DNA from: Salinarimonas sp046292825
GTDB taxonomy: Bacteria; Pseudomonadota; Alphaproteobacteria; Rhizobiales; Beijerinckiaceae
Assembly (NCBI RefSeq): GCF_046292825.1
Contig: NZ_JBKBQG010000004.1
Coordinates: forward strand, 62,001-126,000
DNA: 64,000 nt
Direction: 5' to 3'
In this document: in pieces, positions 28,941-37,433 of the stretch
Numbering within the stretch: the stretch's first letter is position 1
How the letters are laid out: every line of letters starts with the position of its first letter
Made by a program: the position numbers and the translations under genes
The notes under the pieces: model-generated
Told to the model about the DNA's origin: nothing
Database searches by the model: none
Seen by the model: only the letters and a program-made list of their open reading frames with translations

Positions 28941-29336
28941 ATGCGCCGCCACACGCCCGACACGATCCGCCCGCCTTTCGCCAATTACGCCCATGCCGTC
29001 GCCGTGCCGGCCGGCGCGCGGCTCCTGTTCGCGTCAGGGCAGCTCGGGATCGGGCCAGACGAGCACGTGCCGGAGGATGCGGGCGCGCAGGCGGATCTGT
29101 GCTTCGCCAACATCGCGGCCGTGCTCGCCGATGCCGGCATGGCGCCCGCCGACATCGTGCGCATCAACGCCTTCGTCTCCGATCGCGCCTATCTGAAGGC
29201 GTATATGGAGGCGCGCGACCGTTTCGTGGCGGGCTTTCCGGCGCCGGCCTCGACGCTGATGATCGTGTCGGGCTTCGCGCGGGAAGCCTTCAAGGTCGAG
29301 ATCGAGGTGATCGCGGCGAAGGCGGAGGCGGCGTGA
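28941..29336 (+). CDS. RidA-family enamine/imine deaminase
   Basis: A 131-residue RidA/YjgF/UK114-type protein with ARLLFASGQLGI, QADLCFANIAAVLADAG, VRINAFVSD and the FAREAFKVEIEVIAA end. The usual arginine of the active site would be that near the C terminus (in this paralogue the order is FAREAFKVEIE, so activity is not assured). Family members hydrolyse reactive enamines from PLP enzymes or act in catabolic pathways. It overlaps the creatininase-like gene by one base (TGATG), which suggests a shared pathway. Confidence 0.88.
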   Translation: MRRHTPDTIRPPFANYAHAVAVPAGARLLFASGQLGIGPDEHVPEDAGAQADLCFANIAAVLADAGMAPADIVRINAFVSDRAYLKAYMEARDRFVAGFPAPASTLMIVSGFAREAFKVEIEVIAAKAEAA

Positions 29337-30124
29337 TGGGCGCGCGCGACTGGCTCTCCCTCTCGACCGCGGAATTCGCCGCGCGCGACATGGGCCGCAC
29401 GATCGCGGTTCTGCCGGTCGCGGCGATCGAGCAGCACGGGCCGCACCTGCCGGTGGGCGTCGACACGCTGATCGCCGAGGGCTATCTCGCCCGCGTGCGC
29501 CCGCTCGTGCCCGATGCCCTCGACGTGCTGTTCCTGCCGATCCAGACGATCGGCAAGTCGAACGAGCACCTCGCGTTTCCCGGCACCGTCACGCTGTCCG
29601 CCGAGACCGCGCTCGCCGCCTGGCGGGAGATCGGCGAGAGCGTGCACCGGGCCGGCGTGCGCAAGCTCGTCCTCGTCAATTCCCACGGCGGCAACGTCGC
29701 GGTGCTCGACATCGTCGCGCGCGAATTGCGGGTGCGGCTCGGGATGATGTGCGTGACGAGCGCCTGGCACCGGCTCGGCTATCCCGACGGGCTGTTCTCC
29801 GCGGAGGAATTGCGCCACGGGATCCACGGCGGGGAGATCGAGACGTCGCTGATGCTCGCCTTCCGCCCCGACCTCGTCGACATGGGCGCCGCGCGCGATT
29901 TCACGCCGGCGACGAAGCGCATGGCGCGCGAGAACGTGCATCTCTCCGCGATCCAGCCCGTCGGCTTCGGCTGGATGGCGCAGGATCTGAACCCCGCCGG
30001 CGCCATCGGCAATGCCGCGGCGGCGACGCGCGAGGCGGGGGAGGCGGCGGCCGATCACGGCGCGCGCGAATTCGTGCGCCTGCTCGAGGAGGTCGACCGG
30101 ATGGAATGGCCGCCCGCTCCCTGA
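29336..30124 (+). CDS. Creatininase-family amidohydrolase
   Basis: A 262-residue metal-dependent amidohydrolase of the creatininase/MftE type. Metal ligands are visible in AAIEQHGPHLPVGVDT (Glu, His, Asp), NSHGGN and GGEIETS. These enzymes open cyclic amides or cleave small amides such as creatinine or formamide intermediates. ATG 29336 shares its A with the stop codon of the RidA gene, so the two are cotranscribed and coupled. The true substrate is unknown; it probably processes a nitrogenous metabolite together with RidA. Confidence 0.88.
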   Translation: MGARDWLSLSTAEFAARDMGRTIAVLPVAAIEQHGPHLPVGVDTLIAEGYLARVRPLVPDALDVLFLPIQTIGKSNEHLAFPGTVTLSAETALAAWREIGESVHRAGVRKLVLVNSHGGNVAVLDIVARELRVRLGMMCVTSAWHRLGYPDGLFSAEELRHGIHGGEIETSLMLAFRPDLVDMGAARDFTPATKRMARENVHLSAIQPVGFGWMAQDLNPAGAIGNAAAATREAGEAAADHGAREFVRLLEEVDRMEWPPAP

Positions 30125-30149
30125 GCGGACGGCCCTGCATTCGCGGCCC

Positions 30150-30875
30150 TCAAGCCATGTATTGACCGCCGTTGATCGACAGGGTCGAGCCCGTGATGAA
30201 GCCCGCCTCGTCGGAGGCGAGGAAGGCGACCGCGCGGGCGATCTCCTCGGCCTCGCCGAGACGGCCGACCGGGATCTGCGGCAGGATCTTCGACTTGAGC
30301 ACGTCTTCCGGCACGGCCTTGACCATCTCGGTCGCGATGTAGCCCGGCGCGATCACGTTGACAGTGATGCCCTTGGCGGCGTTCTCCTGGGCGAGCGCCT
30401 TGGCGAAGCCGACGACGCCGGCCTTGGCGGCGGAATAGTTCGCCTGCCCGGCCTGACCCTTCTGGCCGTTGATCGAGGAGATGATCACGATCCGCCCGAA
30501 GCCGCGGCTCTGCATGCCCTCGATGAGCGGGCGCGTCATCGTGAACATCGAATCGAGATTGGTGCGGATGACCTGCGACCACTGCTCCCAGGTCATGCGG
30601 TGGAACATCTTGTCGCGGGTGATGCCCGCATTGTTGACGAGCACGTCGATCGGCCCGAGCGCGGCTTCCACCGCCTTGATGCCCTCTTCCGCGCCGGCCG
30701 GATCGGCGACGTCGAACTTGAAGACCGGGATGCCGGTCTCCGCCTTGAAGGCGTTGGCAGCCTCGTCGTTGCCGGCATAGTTCGCCGCGACGTTGAACCC
30801 GGCCTCCTTCAGGCCCTTCGAGATCGCGGCTCCGATGCCGCGGGTGCCGCCGGTGACGAGTGCGACGCGCGCCAT
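30150..30875 (-). CDS. phbB: Acetoacetyl-CoA reductase (polyhydroxybutyrate synthesis)
   Basis: A 241-residue short-chain dehydrogenase that reduces acetoacetyl-CoA to (R)-3-hydroxybutyryl-CoA with NADPH. TGGTRGIG (~8-15) binds the cofactor; the catalytic set is S134, Y147 and K151 (NYSAAKAG). The length and the ending GSTLSINGGQYMA fit PhbB/PhaB proteins. AGGAGAGG lies just before ATG 30875. It is downstream of phbA on the same strand with a 163-bp gap that contains an inverted repeat. Confidence 0.94.
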   Translation of the reverse strand: MARVALVTGGTRGIGAAISKGLKEAGFNVAANYAGNDEAANAFKAETGIPVFKFDVADPAGAEEGIKAVEAALGPIDVLVNNAGITRDKMFHRMTWEQWSQVIRTNLDSMFTMTRPLIEGMQSRGFGRIVIISSINGQKGQAGQANYSAAKAGVVGFAKALAQENAAKGITVNVIAPGYIATEMVKAVPEDVLKSKILPQIPVGRLGEAEEIARAVAFLASDEAGFITGSTLSINGGQYMA

Positions 30876-30912
30876 GACGTTTCCTCTCCTGATTTCGTTG
30901 AAGCGAGACGAT

Positions 30913-30936
30913 GTTGCGGATCGATCATGACGCAAC
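30913..30936. promoter_or_regulatory. Inverted repeat GTTGCG-N12-CGCAAC before phbB
   Basis: A perfect 6-bp inverted repeat about 40 bp upstream of the phbB start. It could be an operator for the repressor PhaR encoded nearby; that is a guess from position. Confidence 0.35.
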
Positions 30937-31038
30937 GACGCGGCTCGCGCGATCCGTCGCAATCCAGACCCGTCCGGGGAAGAGCCCGGCGCGCCGTCGC
31001 GCGCCGGGTCGATCTCGTCGGATGCCTGTCCGCGCGCC

Positions 31039-32217
31039 TCAGCGCTCGAGGCACATGGCGACGCCCATGCCGCCGCCGATGCACAGCGTGGCGAGGCCGC
31101 GCTTGGCGTCGCGCCGGCCCATCTCGTAGAGGAGCGTGGTGAGCACGCGCGCGCCCGACGCGCCGATCGGGTGGCCGATGGCGATCGCGCCGCCGTTGAC
31201 GTTCACGCGGTCGGTATCCCAGCCCATGTCCTTGTTGACGGCGATCGCCTGGGCGGCGAAGGCCTCGTTGGCCTCGACGAGGTCGAGATCGGAGACCTTC
31301 CAGCCCGCCTTCTCGAGCGCCTTGCGCGAGGACGGGATCGGGCCCGTGCCCATGATCGCCGGATCGACGCCCGCCGTCGCCCAGGAGGCGATGCGCGCGA
31401 GCGGGGTGAGCCCGCGGCGCTCGGCTTCCGCGGCGCTCATCAGGACGAGCGCGGCGGCGCCGTCGTTGATGCCCGACGCGTTGCCCGCCGTCACCGAGCC
31501 CTCCTTCGAGAAGGCCGGCTTGAGCTTGGCGACCGCCTCCAACGTGGTGCCGTGGCGCGGATATTCGTCGGCGTCGAACACCGTGTCGCCCTTGCGGGTG
31601 GAGACGGTGACGGGCGCGATCTCGTCGGCGAAGCGGCCGGCCTTCTGGGCGGCCTCGGCCTTGTTCTGCGAGGCGACCGCGAAGGCGTCCTGCTCCTCGC
31701 GCGAGATCTGCCATTTCTGGGCGACGTTCTCGGCCGTCGTGCCCATGTGGTAGCCGTGGAAGGCGTCGAGCAGGCCGTCGCGCAGCATGGTGTCGACGAG
31801 CTTCAACTCGCCCATCTTGGTGCCCGCGCGCATATAGGCGGCGTGCGGCGCCTGGCTCATCGATTCCTGGCCGCCGGCGACGATCACGCGCGCGTCGCCG
31901 TTGGCGATCTGCTGCATGCCGATCGCGACCGCGCGCAGGCCCGAGCCGCAGAGCTGGTTGAGGCCCCAGGCGGTCGCCTCCTGCGGGATGCCGGCCTTCA
32001 TCGCCGCCTGGCGGGCCGGGTTCTGGCCCTGGCCGGCGGCGAGGATCTGGCCGAGGATCACCTCGTCCACGTCCGCCGGGTCGACGCCCGCGCGCTCGAG
32101 CGCCGCCTTGATCGCGATCGCGCCCAATTCGTGGGCGGGCATCGCGCCGAATGCGCCGTTGAAGGCTCCGACCGGGGTGCGCGCGGCGGAGACGATGACG
32201 ATGTCCTGCGTGGCCAT
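31039..32217 (-). CDS. phbA: Acetyl-CoA acetyltransferase (beta-ketothiolase)
   Basis: A 392-residue biosynthetic thiolase that condenses two acetyl-CoA to acetoacetyl-CoA, the first step of polyhydroxybutyrate synthesis; it can also run in the degradative direction. The catalytic residues C90 (QLCGSGLRA), H349 (GHPIGASGAR) and C379 (TLCIGGGMG) align with the Zoogloea enzyme numbering within one residue. ATG 32217 starts the canonical MATQDIVIVSAARTPVG. It is upstream of phbB and divergent from phaR. The PHA synthase gene phaC is not in the window. Confidence 0.95.
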   Translation of the reverse strand: MATQDIVIVSAARTPVGAFNGAFGAMPAHELGAIAIKAALERAGVDPADVDEVILGQILAAGQGQNPARQAAMKAGIPQEATAWGLNQLCGSGLRAVAIGMQQIANGDARVIVAGGQESMSQAPHAAYMRAGTKMGELKLVDTMLRDGLLDAFHGYHMGTTAENVAQKWQISREEQDAFAVASQNKAEAAQKAGRFADEIAPVTVSTRKGDTVFDADEYPRHGTTLEAVAKLKPAFSKEGSVTAGNASGINDGAAALVLMSAAEAERRGLTPLARIASWATAGVDPAIMGTGPIPSSRKALEKAGWKVSDLDLVEANEAFAAQAIAVNKDMGWDTDRVNVNGGAIAIGHPIGASGARVLTTLLYEMGRRDAKRGLATLCIGGGMGVAMCLER

Positions 32218-32530
32218 GGTGTCCTTCCCTATGTGCCCTCGAGGTGCTTCCTCGGCCATCCCGCGAGCGCCCGACGCCGCGGCGGCGAGCGGGCGATGCG
32301 TCGGCGGTGCCTCGCGGGCGTTGCCTGAGTGTCGATCAAGCCGAGGCCTCCCGGCAAGTCAAGGCCGCGCAAACCCGGAGTCGCCGCGCCGCAGCATCGC
32401 TCCGCTGCCGCGCGAAAATGCTGTTTCCGGTTTGAAGGGAAGCGCTTAAGGTCGAGGCCGGGAGTGGAACAGAGCCGCTCGCCTCCGCCGAATTGGCGAG
32501 GCGGCCGGCAAGCGAGGAACGAGCGACGCC
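32218..32530. other. Shared regulatory region between phbA and phaR
   Basis: 313 bp with no gene, between the divergent starts of phbA and phaR. It is GC-rich in its first half and somewhat less so near 32415-32455. I see no clear promoter or terminator, but both promoters should be here. Confidence 0.4.
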
Positions 32531-33139
32531 ATGGCGAGCGAGAAAGAACCGACCACCATCAAGAAATACGCCAACCGCCGCCTGTATCACACCGGCACCT
32601 CGACCTACGTCACGCTCGAGGATCTCGGTCATATGGTGCGCGCCGGCGAGGACTTCGTCGTCACCGACGCGAAGACCGGCGAGGACATCACCCGCTCGGT
32701 TCTCACGCAGATCATCTTCGAGCAGGAGAACAAGGAGGGCACGCAGAACATGCTGCCGGTGGCCTTCCTGCGGCAGCTGATCCGGCTCTACGGCGACAGC
32801 ATGCAGGCTCTGGTGCCGCCCTATCTCGAATATTCGATGGAGACGCTCGTGCGCGAGCAGCAGAAGCTGCGCGAGCAGATGACCCAGACCTTCGGGCCCA
32901 AGACCTTCCAGGCGCTCGACGACCAGGTGCGCATCAACATGTCGCTCTTCGCCGACGCGATGCGCATGTTCTCGCCCTTTCCCGGCGTGCGCGCGGAGGC
33001 GATGAAGCGCCACACCGAGCGCGCCGAGGCGCAGGAGGCCGCCGCCCCGACCGCCGAGAGCGCCGACGAGATCCGCCGCCTGAAGGCGCAGATGGCGGAA
33101 ATGGAAGCCAAGATCTCGGCGCTCGCCAAGAAGGATTGA
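32531..33139 (+). CDS. phaR: Polyhydroxyalkanoate synthesis regulator PhaR
   Basis: A 202-residue protein with the PHB/PHA accumulation DNA-binding domain at the N terminus (IKKYANRRLYHTGTSTYVTL, ~10-70) and the granule-association repeats after it (LLPVAFLRQLIRLYGDSMQ region). The C terminus is a heptad-like coiled coil (IRRLKAQMAEMEAKISAL). PhaR represses phasin and PHB genes and is titrated away by nascent polymer granules. It is divergent from phbA. A large palindromic repeat (copy B) follows it. Confidence 0.95.
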   Translation: MASEKEPTTIKKYANRRLYHTGTSTYVTLEDLGHMVRAGEDFVVTDAKTGEDITRSVLTQIIFEQENKEGTQNMLPVAFLRQLIRLYGDSMQALVPPYLEYSMETLVREQQKLREQMTQTFGPKTFQALDDQVRINMSLFADAMRMFSPFPGVRAEAMKRHTERAEAQEAAAPTAESADEIRRLKAQMAEMEAKISALAKKD

Positions 33140-33179
33140 GGAGAAGAGCGGCCGAGAGTTCGAAAATCGGCTCGTGCGG

Positions 33180-33358
33180 TGTCATCCCGGACGCCAAAGG
33201 CGATCCGGGACCCATAGCCGCCACGTCTCAGTCGCAGCCTGTAGGCTGCGTTTCTCCGACGAAAGCTGCCCGACGGTCGCGGCACGAGCGCGGCATGCGC
33301 GCTCGGACTTGTCCTCGTGGGTATGGGTCCCGGGTCCGCTTCGCGGCCCGGGATGACA
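33180..33358. repeat. Large palindromic intergenic repeat (type 1), copy B
   Basis: A 179-bp copy with TGTCATCCCGG at its left end and CCGGGATGACA at its right end. It is in the opposite orientation to copy A. The left end hairpin reads CCGGACGCCAAAGGCGATCC and the right end carries TCCGCTTCGCGG. It lies between phaR and nrnC. Confidence 0.9.
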
Positions 33359-33495
33359 ACTTCGGAAAGGTTCACGAATCCCGAGGAGGCGATGCGCCCG
33401 CGATCCGGGTCTCGACCCGGCGCGCGGCCCGCGTTATGCCCTGTCACGGCGCGCGCCCCGGCAGTCGCGCGCGACGCGAGGAGCCGAGAGACCGC

Positions 33496-34110
33496 ATGAC
33501 CGTTCGCTACCACCGCGGGGACCTTCCCGCCGATTACGATCCCGGCCCCGCGATCGCCGTCGACACCGAGACGCTCGGGCTCGTTCCGTCCCGCGATCGC
33601 CTGTGCGTCGTCCAGATCTCGCGGGGCGACGGGGACGCGGACGTCGTCCAGATCCTGCGCGAAGGCGGGCGGCCGGAGAACCTCGCCCGCGTCCTCGGCG
33701 ATCCGTCGGTCGTGAAGATCTTCCACTATGCGCGCTTCGATCTCGCCGTCCTGTTCCAGGCGCTCGGCGTGACGGCGACGCCCGTCTACTGCACCAAGAT
33801 CGCCTCTCGGCTGACGCGGACCTATACCGACCGGCACGGCCTCAAGGATCTCTGCCGCGAGCTCCTCGGCATCGAGCTCTCGAAGCAGCAGCAGAGCTCG
33901 GATTGGGGGGCGGACACGCTCACCCAGGCGCAGCTCGACTACGCCGCCTCCGACGTCCTGCACCTGCACGCCTTGCGCGACGCGCTCGACCTGCGGCTCG
34001 CCCGCGAGGGCAGAACCGAGCTCGCGCAGGCCTGCTTCGCCTTCCTGCCGACCCGCGCGCGCCTCGACCTCGCCGGCTGGCCCGACACCGACATCTTCGC
34101 CCACAGCTGA
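33496..34110 (+). CDS. nrnC: NanoRNase NrnC (DEDDy 3'-5' exoribonuclease)
   Basis: A 204-residue RNase D-like nuclease without HRDC domains. The DEDDy residues are D23 and E25 (VDTETLG), D82 (HYARFDL), and Y149 with D153 (YAASDVLHL). The length and motifs such as LTRTYTDRHGLK and SKQQQSSDWG match the alphaproteobacterial nano-RNase NrnC, which degrades very short RNAs including pGpG, the end product of cyclic di-GMP breakdown, where Orn is absent. Its product thus links to the three cyclic di-GMP enzymes in this window. Confidence 0.9.
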   Translation: MTVRYHRGDLPADYDPGPAIAVDTETLGLVPSRDRLCVVQISRGDGDADVVQILREGGRPENLARVLGDPSVVKIFHYARFDLAVLFQALGVTATPVYCTKIASRLTRTYTDRHGLKDLCRELLGIELSKQQQSSDWGADTLTQAQLDYAASDVLHLHALRDALDLRLAREGRTELAQACFAFLPTRARLDLAGWPDTDIFAHS

Positions 34111-34157
34111 GCGCGAGGCTCGCCTGCGACGGCGCCGCCCGCTCTCCTTCCCCTCAG

Positions 34158-34257
34158 TCAGAGTTTGTGAATCTTTCTCCTAGCACCTCCACGCCGTCAT
34201 TCCGGGCTCGCTTCGCGCCCCGGAATGACGGGCGCGGATAGATTTTTCAAACTCTGA
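34158..34257. repeat. 100-bp nested inverted repeat
   Basis: The ends are a perfect 10-bp inverted repeat (TCAGAGTTTG and CAAACTCTGA), extended by TGAATCT/AGATTTTT. Inside is a hairpin CGTCATTCCGGG ... CCCCGGAATGACG related to the end hairpins of the 180-bp repeats. It fills part of the 373-bp gap between nrnC and lptC. Confidence 0.7.
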
Positions 34258-34483
34258 GGGGGAGGAGAGCGGCGGCGCCTTCGGGTCGCGAATCCGTCTC
34301 CGGGCTGTCGCCCGGAGACGCCTTTCCACGAGGGGGGGAGGACACGCTGGCGCTCGTCACGAGCGTCGCGCGCGTTATGTGAACGGGATAGCCGGCGACG
34401 GGGATTTGCGCCGGGGGGCTCGACACCCCATAAGTATGCGGCGCGCGTCGGGCATGGTCGCGCGCGAGGATCAGGGAGCGAGC

Positions 34484-35170
34484 GTGGGGACGGGGAGCAT
34501 CGGCGAGGAGGCCGACGGGTGGCGGGCCGGAGGGGGGCGCGACGCGCGCCGCTCCTATCGGCACGCGCGCGCGCATTCGCGCCGCGTCCGCCTGCTCAAA
34601 TGGGCGATCCCCGCCGGCGCCGTGATCGCGGTCGCGGTGACGATCGTCATCGCCTTCTTCAACCCCTTCGCCTCCATCGGCGGCCTGACGCTCGGCCCCG
34701 TCAGCGTCTCGGGCACGCGCATCGTGATGGACAGCCCCCGCCTCACCGGCTTCCAGGGCGAGGGGCGCCCCTACGAGGTGACCGCGACCGAGGCCTCGCA
34801 GGACGTGCGCACCCCCCATCTCATCGATCTGCGCGACCTGCGGGCGCGCATCACCATGGATCAGACCGGCAACGTCGTGCGCGTCGAGGCCGAGACCGGG
34901 CGCTTCGACACCGCAGCCGAGCTCCTCCTCCTCGAGCGGGACGTGCGCGTGACCTCGAGCCTCGGCTACGACGCGGACCTGCGCTCGGCCCTCGTCGATT
35001 TCCAGGCGGGCTCGGTCGTGTCGGAGGAGCCCGTGCGGGTCGGCATCGGCAGCGGAATCGTGGAGGCCGACACGATGACGATCACGGAAGGCGGCGCGGT
35101 CGCCACCTTCGTCGGCTCGGTACGCTCGACCTTCGTCCTCGACCAGGGAGGCCTCGCGCGCCCGCCATGA
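34484..35170 (+). CDS. lptC: LPS export protein LptC
   Basis: A 228-residue bitopic membrane protein. A short cytoplasmic basic N terminus precedes one membrane helix (~43-65, AIPAGAVIAVAVTIVIAFF); the periplasmic part is a beta-jellyroll with alternating strands (ISM-type pattern VSGTRIVMDSPRLTG, IDLRDLRARITM). It relays lipopolysaccharide from LptBFG to LptA. GTG 34484 is chosen for the AGGGAG five to ten bases upstream; ATG 34436 and 34454 are in frame but lack one. Its stop overlaps the lptA start (ATGA). Confidence 0.85.
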   Translation: MGTGSIGEEADGWRAGGGRDARRSYRHARAHSRRVRLLKWAIPAGAVIAVAVTIVIAFFNPFASIGGLTLGPVSVSGTRIVMDSPRLTGFQGEGRPYEVTATEASQDVRTPHLIDLRDLRARITMDQTGNVVRVEAETGRFDTAAELLLLERDVRVTSSLGYDADLRSALVDFQAGSVVSEEPVRVGIGSGIVEADTMTITEGGAVATFVGSVRSTFVLDQGGLARPP

Positions 35171-35784
35171 CGATGCCGAGATCGCGCGCGACATCCGCCG
35201 CCCGTCCCCGTTCTCCCCTCACGACGCCTCGGAGGCGCCGCTTGCGCACGCTCGTTCCCGCCCTCGCCTTGACGGCCCTCGTCCTCTTCGCCCCCCCGAT
35301 CCTCGCGCCCGCCGCGGCGCAGCAGGGGACCGGCGCGTTCTCGGGGCTCGGCTCCGGCTCCCAGGAGCCGATCCGCATCGACGCCGATCGCCTCGACGTG
35401 TTCGAGCGCGAAGGCCGCGCGGTCTATGCCGGCAACGTCGTCGCCGTGCAGGGCGACACCACGATGCGCTGCTCGACCCTGTCGATCTACTTCACCCGCG
35501 GCGACGCGGAGGCCGGGGCCGAGGGCGGCGACCAGATCGACCGGATCGAGTGCGACGGCCCGGTCACCATCCTCTCTCAGGACCAGGTGGCGACCGGCAA
35601 TCGCGCGGTCTACGAGCGCCTCCAGGCCCGCGTCGTGCTCACGGGCGACGTCGCGCTCAGCCAGGGCCAGAACGTCACCCGCGGGGAGCGCCTCGTCTAC
35701 GACATCGATGCGGGCGTCGCGAATATCGAGGCCGGCGCACAGCAGCGCGTGCGCGGGCTGTTCGTGCCGGGCCAGAGCCAGTAA
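35167..35784 (+). CDS. lptA: LPS transport periplasmic protein LptA
   Basis: A 205-residue secreted OstA-like protein. A long basic N region precedes the signal helix (LVPALALTALVLFAPPILA, ending at AAAQQG ~50). The mature domain has the LptA jellyroll pattern: PIRIDADRLDVFEREGRAVY, GNVVAVQGDTTM, RIECDGPVTI and ERLQARVVLTGDV. It polymerises into the periplasmic bridge that carries lipopolysaccharide to the outer membrane. Its start overlaps the lptC stop by four bases. Confidence 0.92.
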   Translation: MTMPRSRATSAARPRSPLTTPRRRRLRTLVPALALTALVLFAPPILAPAAAQQGTGAFSGLGSGSQEPIRIDADRLDVFEREGRAVYAGNVVAVQGDTTMRCSTLSIYFTRGDAEAGAEGGDQIDRIECDGPVTILSQDQVATGNRAVYERLQARVVLTGDVALSQGQNVTRGERLVYDIDAGVANIEAGAQQRVRGLFVPGQSQ

Positions 35785-35815
35785 GAGACGTCGCGCGGTA
35801 ATTCGGAGGCACGGG

Positions 35816-36748
35816 GTGGATCGGAGGCTCACGGACGAGGCCGGACGGGACGCGCGCGGGGACGATCCGCGGGCGCCGGGCCGGGTCGATCGAGGCCGCG
35901 CGGCGCGCGTCGGCGGCCCGCTCGCGCGCCTCGCCGGGCTGTTCTCGCGCGGGCGCGGCGCCGATGCGCAGGGGCACCTCTCGGATCGCGACGTGCAGGA
36001 CCCTCTGCCGACGATGCTCGGCGGCCCGGGCATCCTCGCGGTGTCCGGGCTGCAGAAGAGCTATCGCGGGCGGCGCGTCGTCAACGACGCCTCGCTCGAC
36101 GTGCGCAACGGCGAGGCGGTCGGGCTGCTCGGGCCGAACGGCGCGGGCAAGACGACGATCTTCTACATGATCACCGGCCTCGTCGCCGCCGATCGCGGCA
36201 TGATCAGCCTCGACGGCAACGACGTCACGCGCATGCCGATGTATCGCCGCGCCCGCCTCGGCATCGGCTATCTCCCGCAGGAGGCCTCGATCTTCCGCGG
36301 GCTCAACGTCGAGGACAACATCCGCGCGGTGCTCGAGCTCGTCGAGCCGAACCGCGACGCCCGCGAGGCGAAGCTCGACGCGCTCCTCGACGAGTTCTCG
36401 ATCGCGCGGCTGCGCAAGGCGCCCTCGATCGCGCTCTCGGGCGGCGAGCGGCGGCGCTGCGAGATCGCCCGCGCGCTCGCCTCCGACCCGTCCTTCATGC
36501 TGCTCGACGAGCCCTTCGCCGGCATCGACCCGATCGCGGTCGGCGACATCCAGAATCTCGTGCGCCATCTCACCCGCCGCGGCATCGGCGTGCTGATCAC
36601 GGACCACAACGTGCGCGAGACGCTCGGCCTGATCGACCGCGCCTACATCATCCATTCCGGCCGCGTGCTGACCGAGGGCTCGCCCGACGAGATCGTCGCC
36701 AATTCCGAGGTGCGCAAGCTCTATCTCGGCGAGGATTTCCGGCTCTGA
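35816..36748 (+). CDS. lptB: LPS export ABC transporter ATPase LptB
   Basis: A 310-residue protein: an ABC ATPase of about 245 residues preceded by a ~65-residue charged extension. Walker A is GPNGAGKTT, the signature LSGGERRR, Walker B MLLDEPFAGID and the switch histidine ITDHNVRE, all LptB-typical. It powers extraction of lipopolysaccharide from the inner membrane with LptFG. GTG 35816 has GGAGG six bases upstream, supporting the extended form; ATG 36014 would give the canonical length. It follows lptA after a 31-bp gap. Confidence 0.9.
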   Translation: MDRRLTDEAGRDARGDDPRAPGRVDRGRAARVGGPLARLAGLFSRGRGADAQGHLSDRDVQDPLPTMLGGPGILAVSGLQKSYRGRRVVNDASLDVRNGEAVGLLGPNGAGKTTIFYMITGLVAADRGMISLDGNDVTRMPMYRRARLGIGYLPQEASIFRGLNVEDNIRAVLELVEPNRDAREAKLDALLDEFSIARLRKAPSIALSGGERRRCEIARALASDPSFMLLDEPFAGIDPIAVGDIQNLVRHLTRRGIGVLITDHNVRETLGLIDRAYIIHSGRVLTEGSPDEIVANSEVRKLYLGEDFRL

Positions 36749-36855
36749 GCGGGGCCTCCCGGCGCGCCGTCAACGCTTCGTTAACCGTGTCGGCCGAATC
36801 TGCGGACATCCCGCGCGGCGATCCCGCCGCGCCGGTTCGTCGTCGGAGGAGAGCC

Positions 36856-37329
36856 ATGCCGGGCCGTGCGTCCAGAAGCCTCGTCGCGGGCCTCGCCGCC
36901 TGCCTCGCCGTCTCGGGCCTCGTGCCGGGGGCGATCCTCGGGGCGTTCCTCGGCGCCGGGGAGGCGCAGGCGAGCGCCTTCGACTTCATGCCCGCGCCGC
37001 AGACCGACCTCAACCGGCTGTATCGGATCGACCGCGTCACCGGCGCGGTCTCCTCCTGCCAATTCGCCCTCAAGGAGGGCACCGTCGGCGTGACTCTGTG
37101 CTTCGGCCCGGGGGAGGGCGCCGGCGCGCAGGCTCCGGGAGAATACGGGCTCGTCGCCTCGAATCACGAGCGCGAGGGGGGCGTCTTCCGGGTCAATCGT
37201 CGCACCGGCGAGATGAGCGTCTGCTACGTCTTCGAGGAGAAGGTCGTGTGCACGCCCCCCGAATCGGTCTCGCCCGCCGCCACGGCGCAGGCGCCCGCGA
37301 CGCCCGACACCACCGCCGCCACCCGCTGA
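36856..37329 (+). CDS. Secreted protein with duplicated RxTGxxxxC motif
   Basis: A 157-residue protein of unknown function. Residues 1-38 are a signal peptide (ending AQASA). The mature part has two similar units: LYRIDRVTGAVSSCQF with a second Cys in VTLCF, then VFRVNRRTGEMSVCYVF with a second Cys in KVVCTPP. Each unit thus has a hydrophobic strand, a TG turn and two cysteines that could form disulphides. The last ~25 residues are Pro/Ala/Thr-rich. CGGAGGA precedes ATG 36856. It lies between lptB and rpiA, so an envelope role is likely. Confidence 0.8.
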   Translation: MPGRASRSLVAGLAACLAVSGLVPGAILGAFLGAGEAQASAFDFMPAPQTDLNRLYRIDRVTGAVSSCQFALKEGTVGVTLCFGPGEGAGAQAPGEYGLVASNHEREGGVFRVNRRTGEMSVCYVFEEKVVCTPPESVSPAATAQAPATPDTTAATR

Positions 37330-37433
37330 GGCGTCCCGGCGGGCCCTCGGGCGAGGCGCGCGCGGGCGATCCGTCCTTTGCGCACGCGCCGTCCCGGTGC
37401 TAGGAACCTCCCGTCCTGATACGGGAGGCGCGG

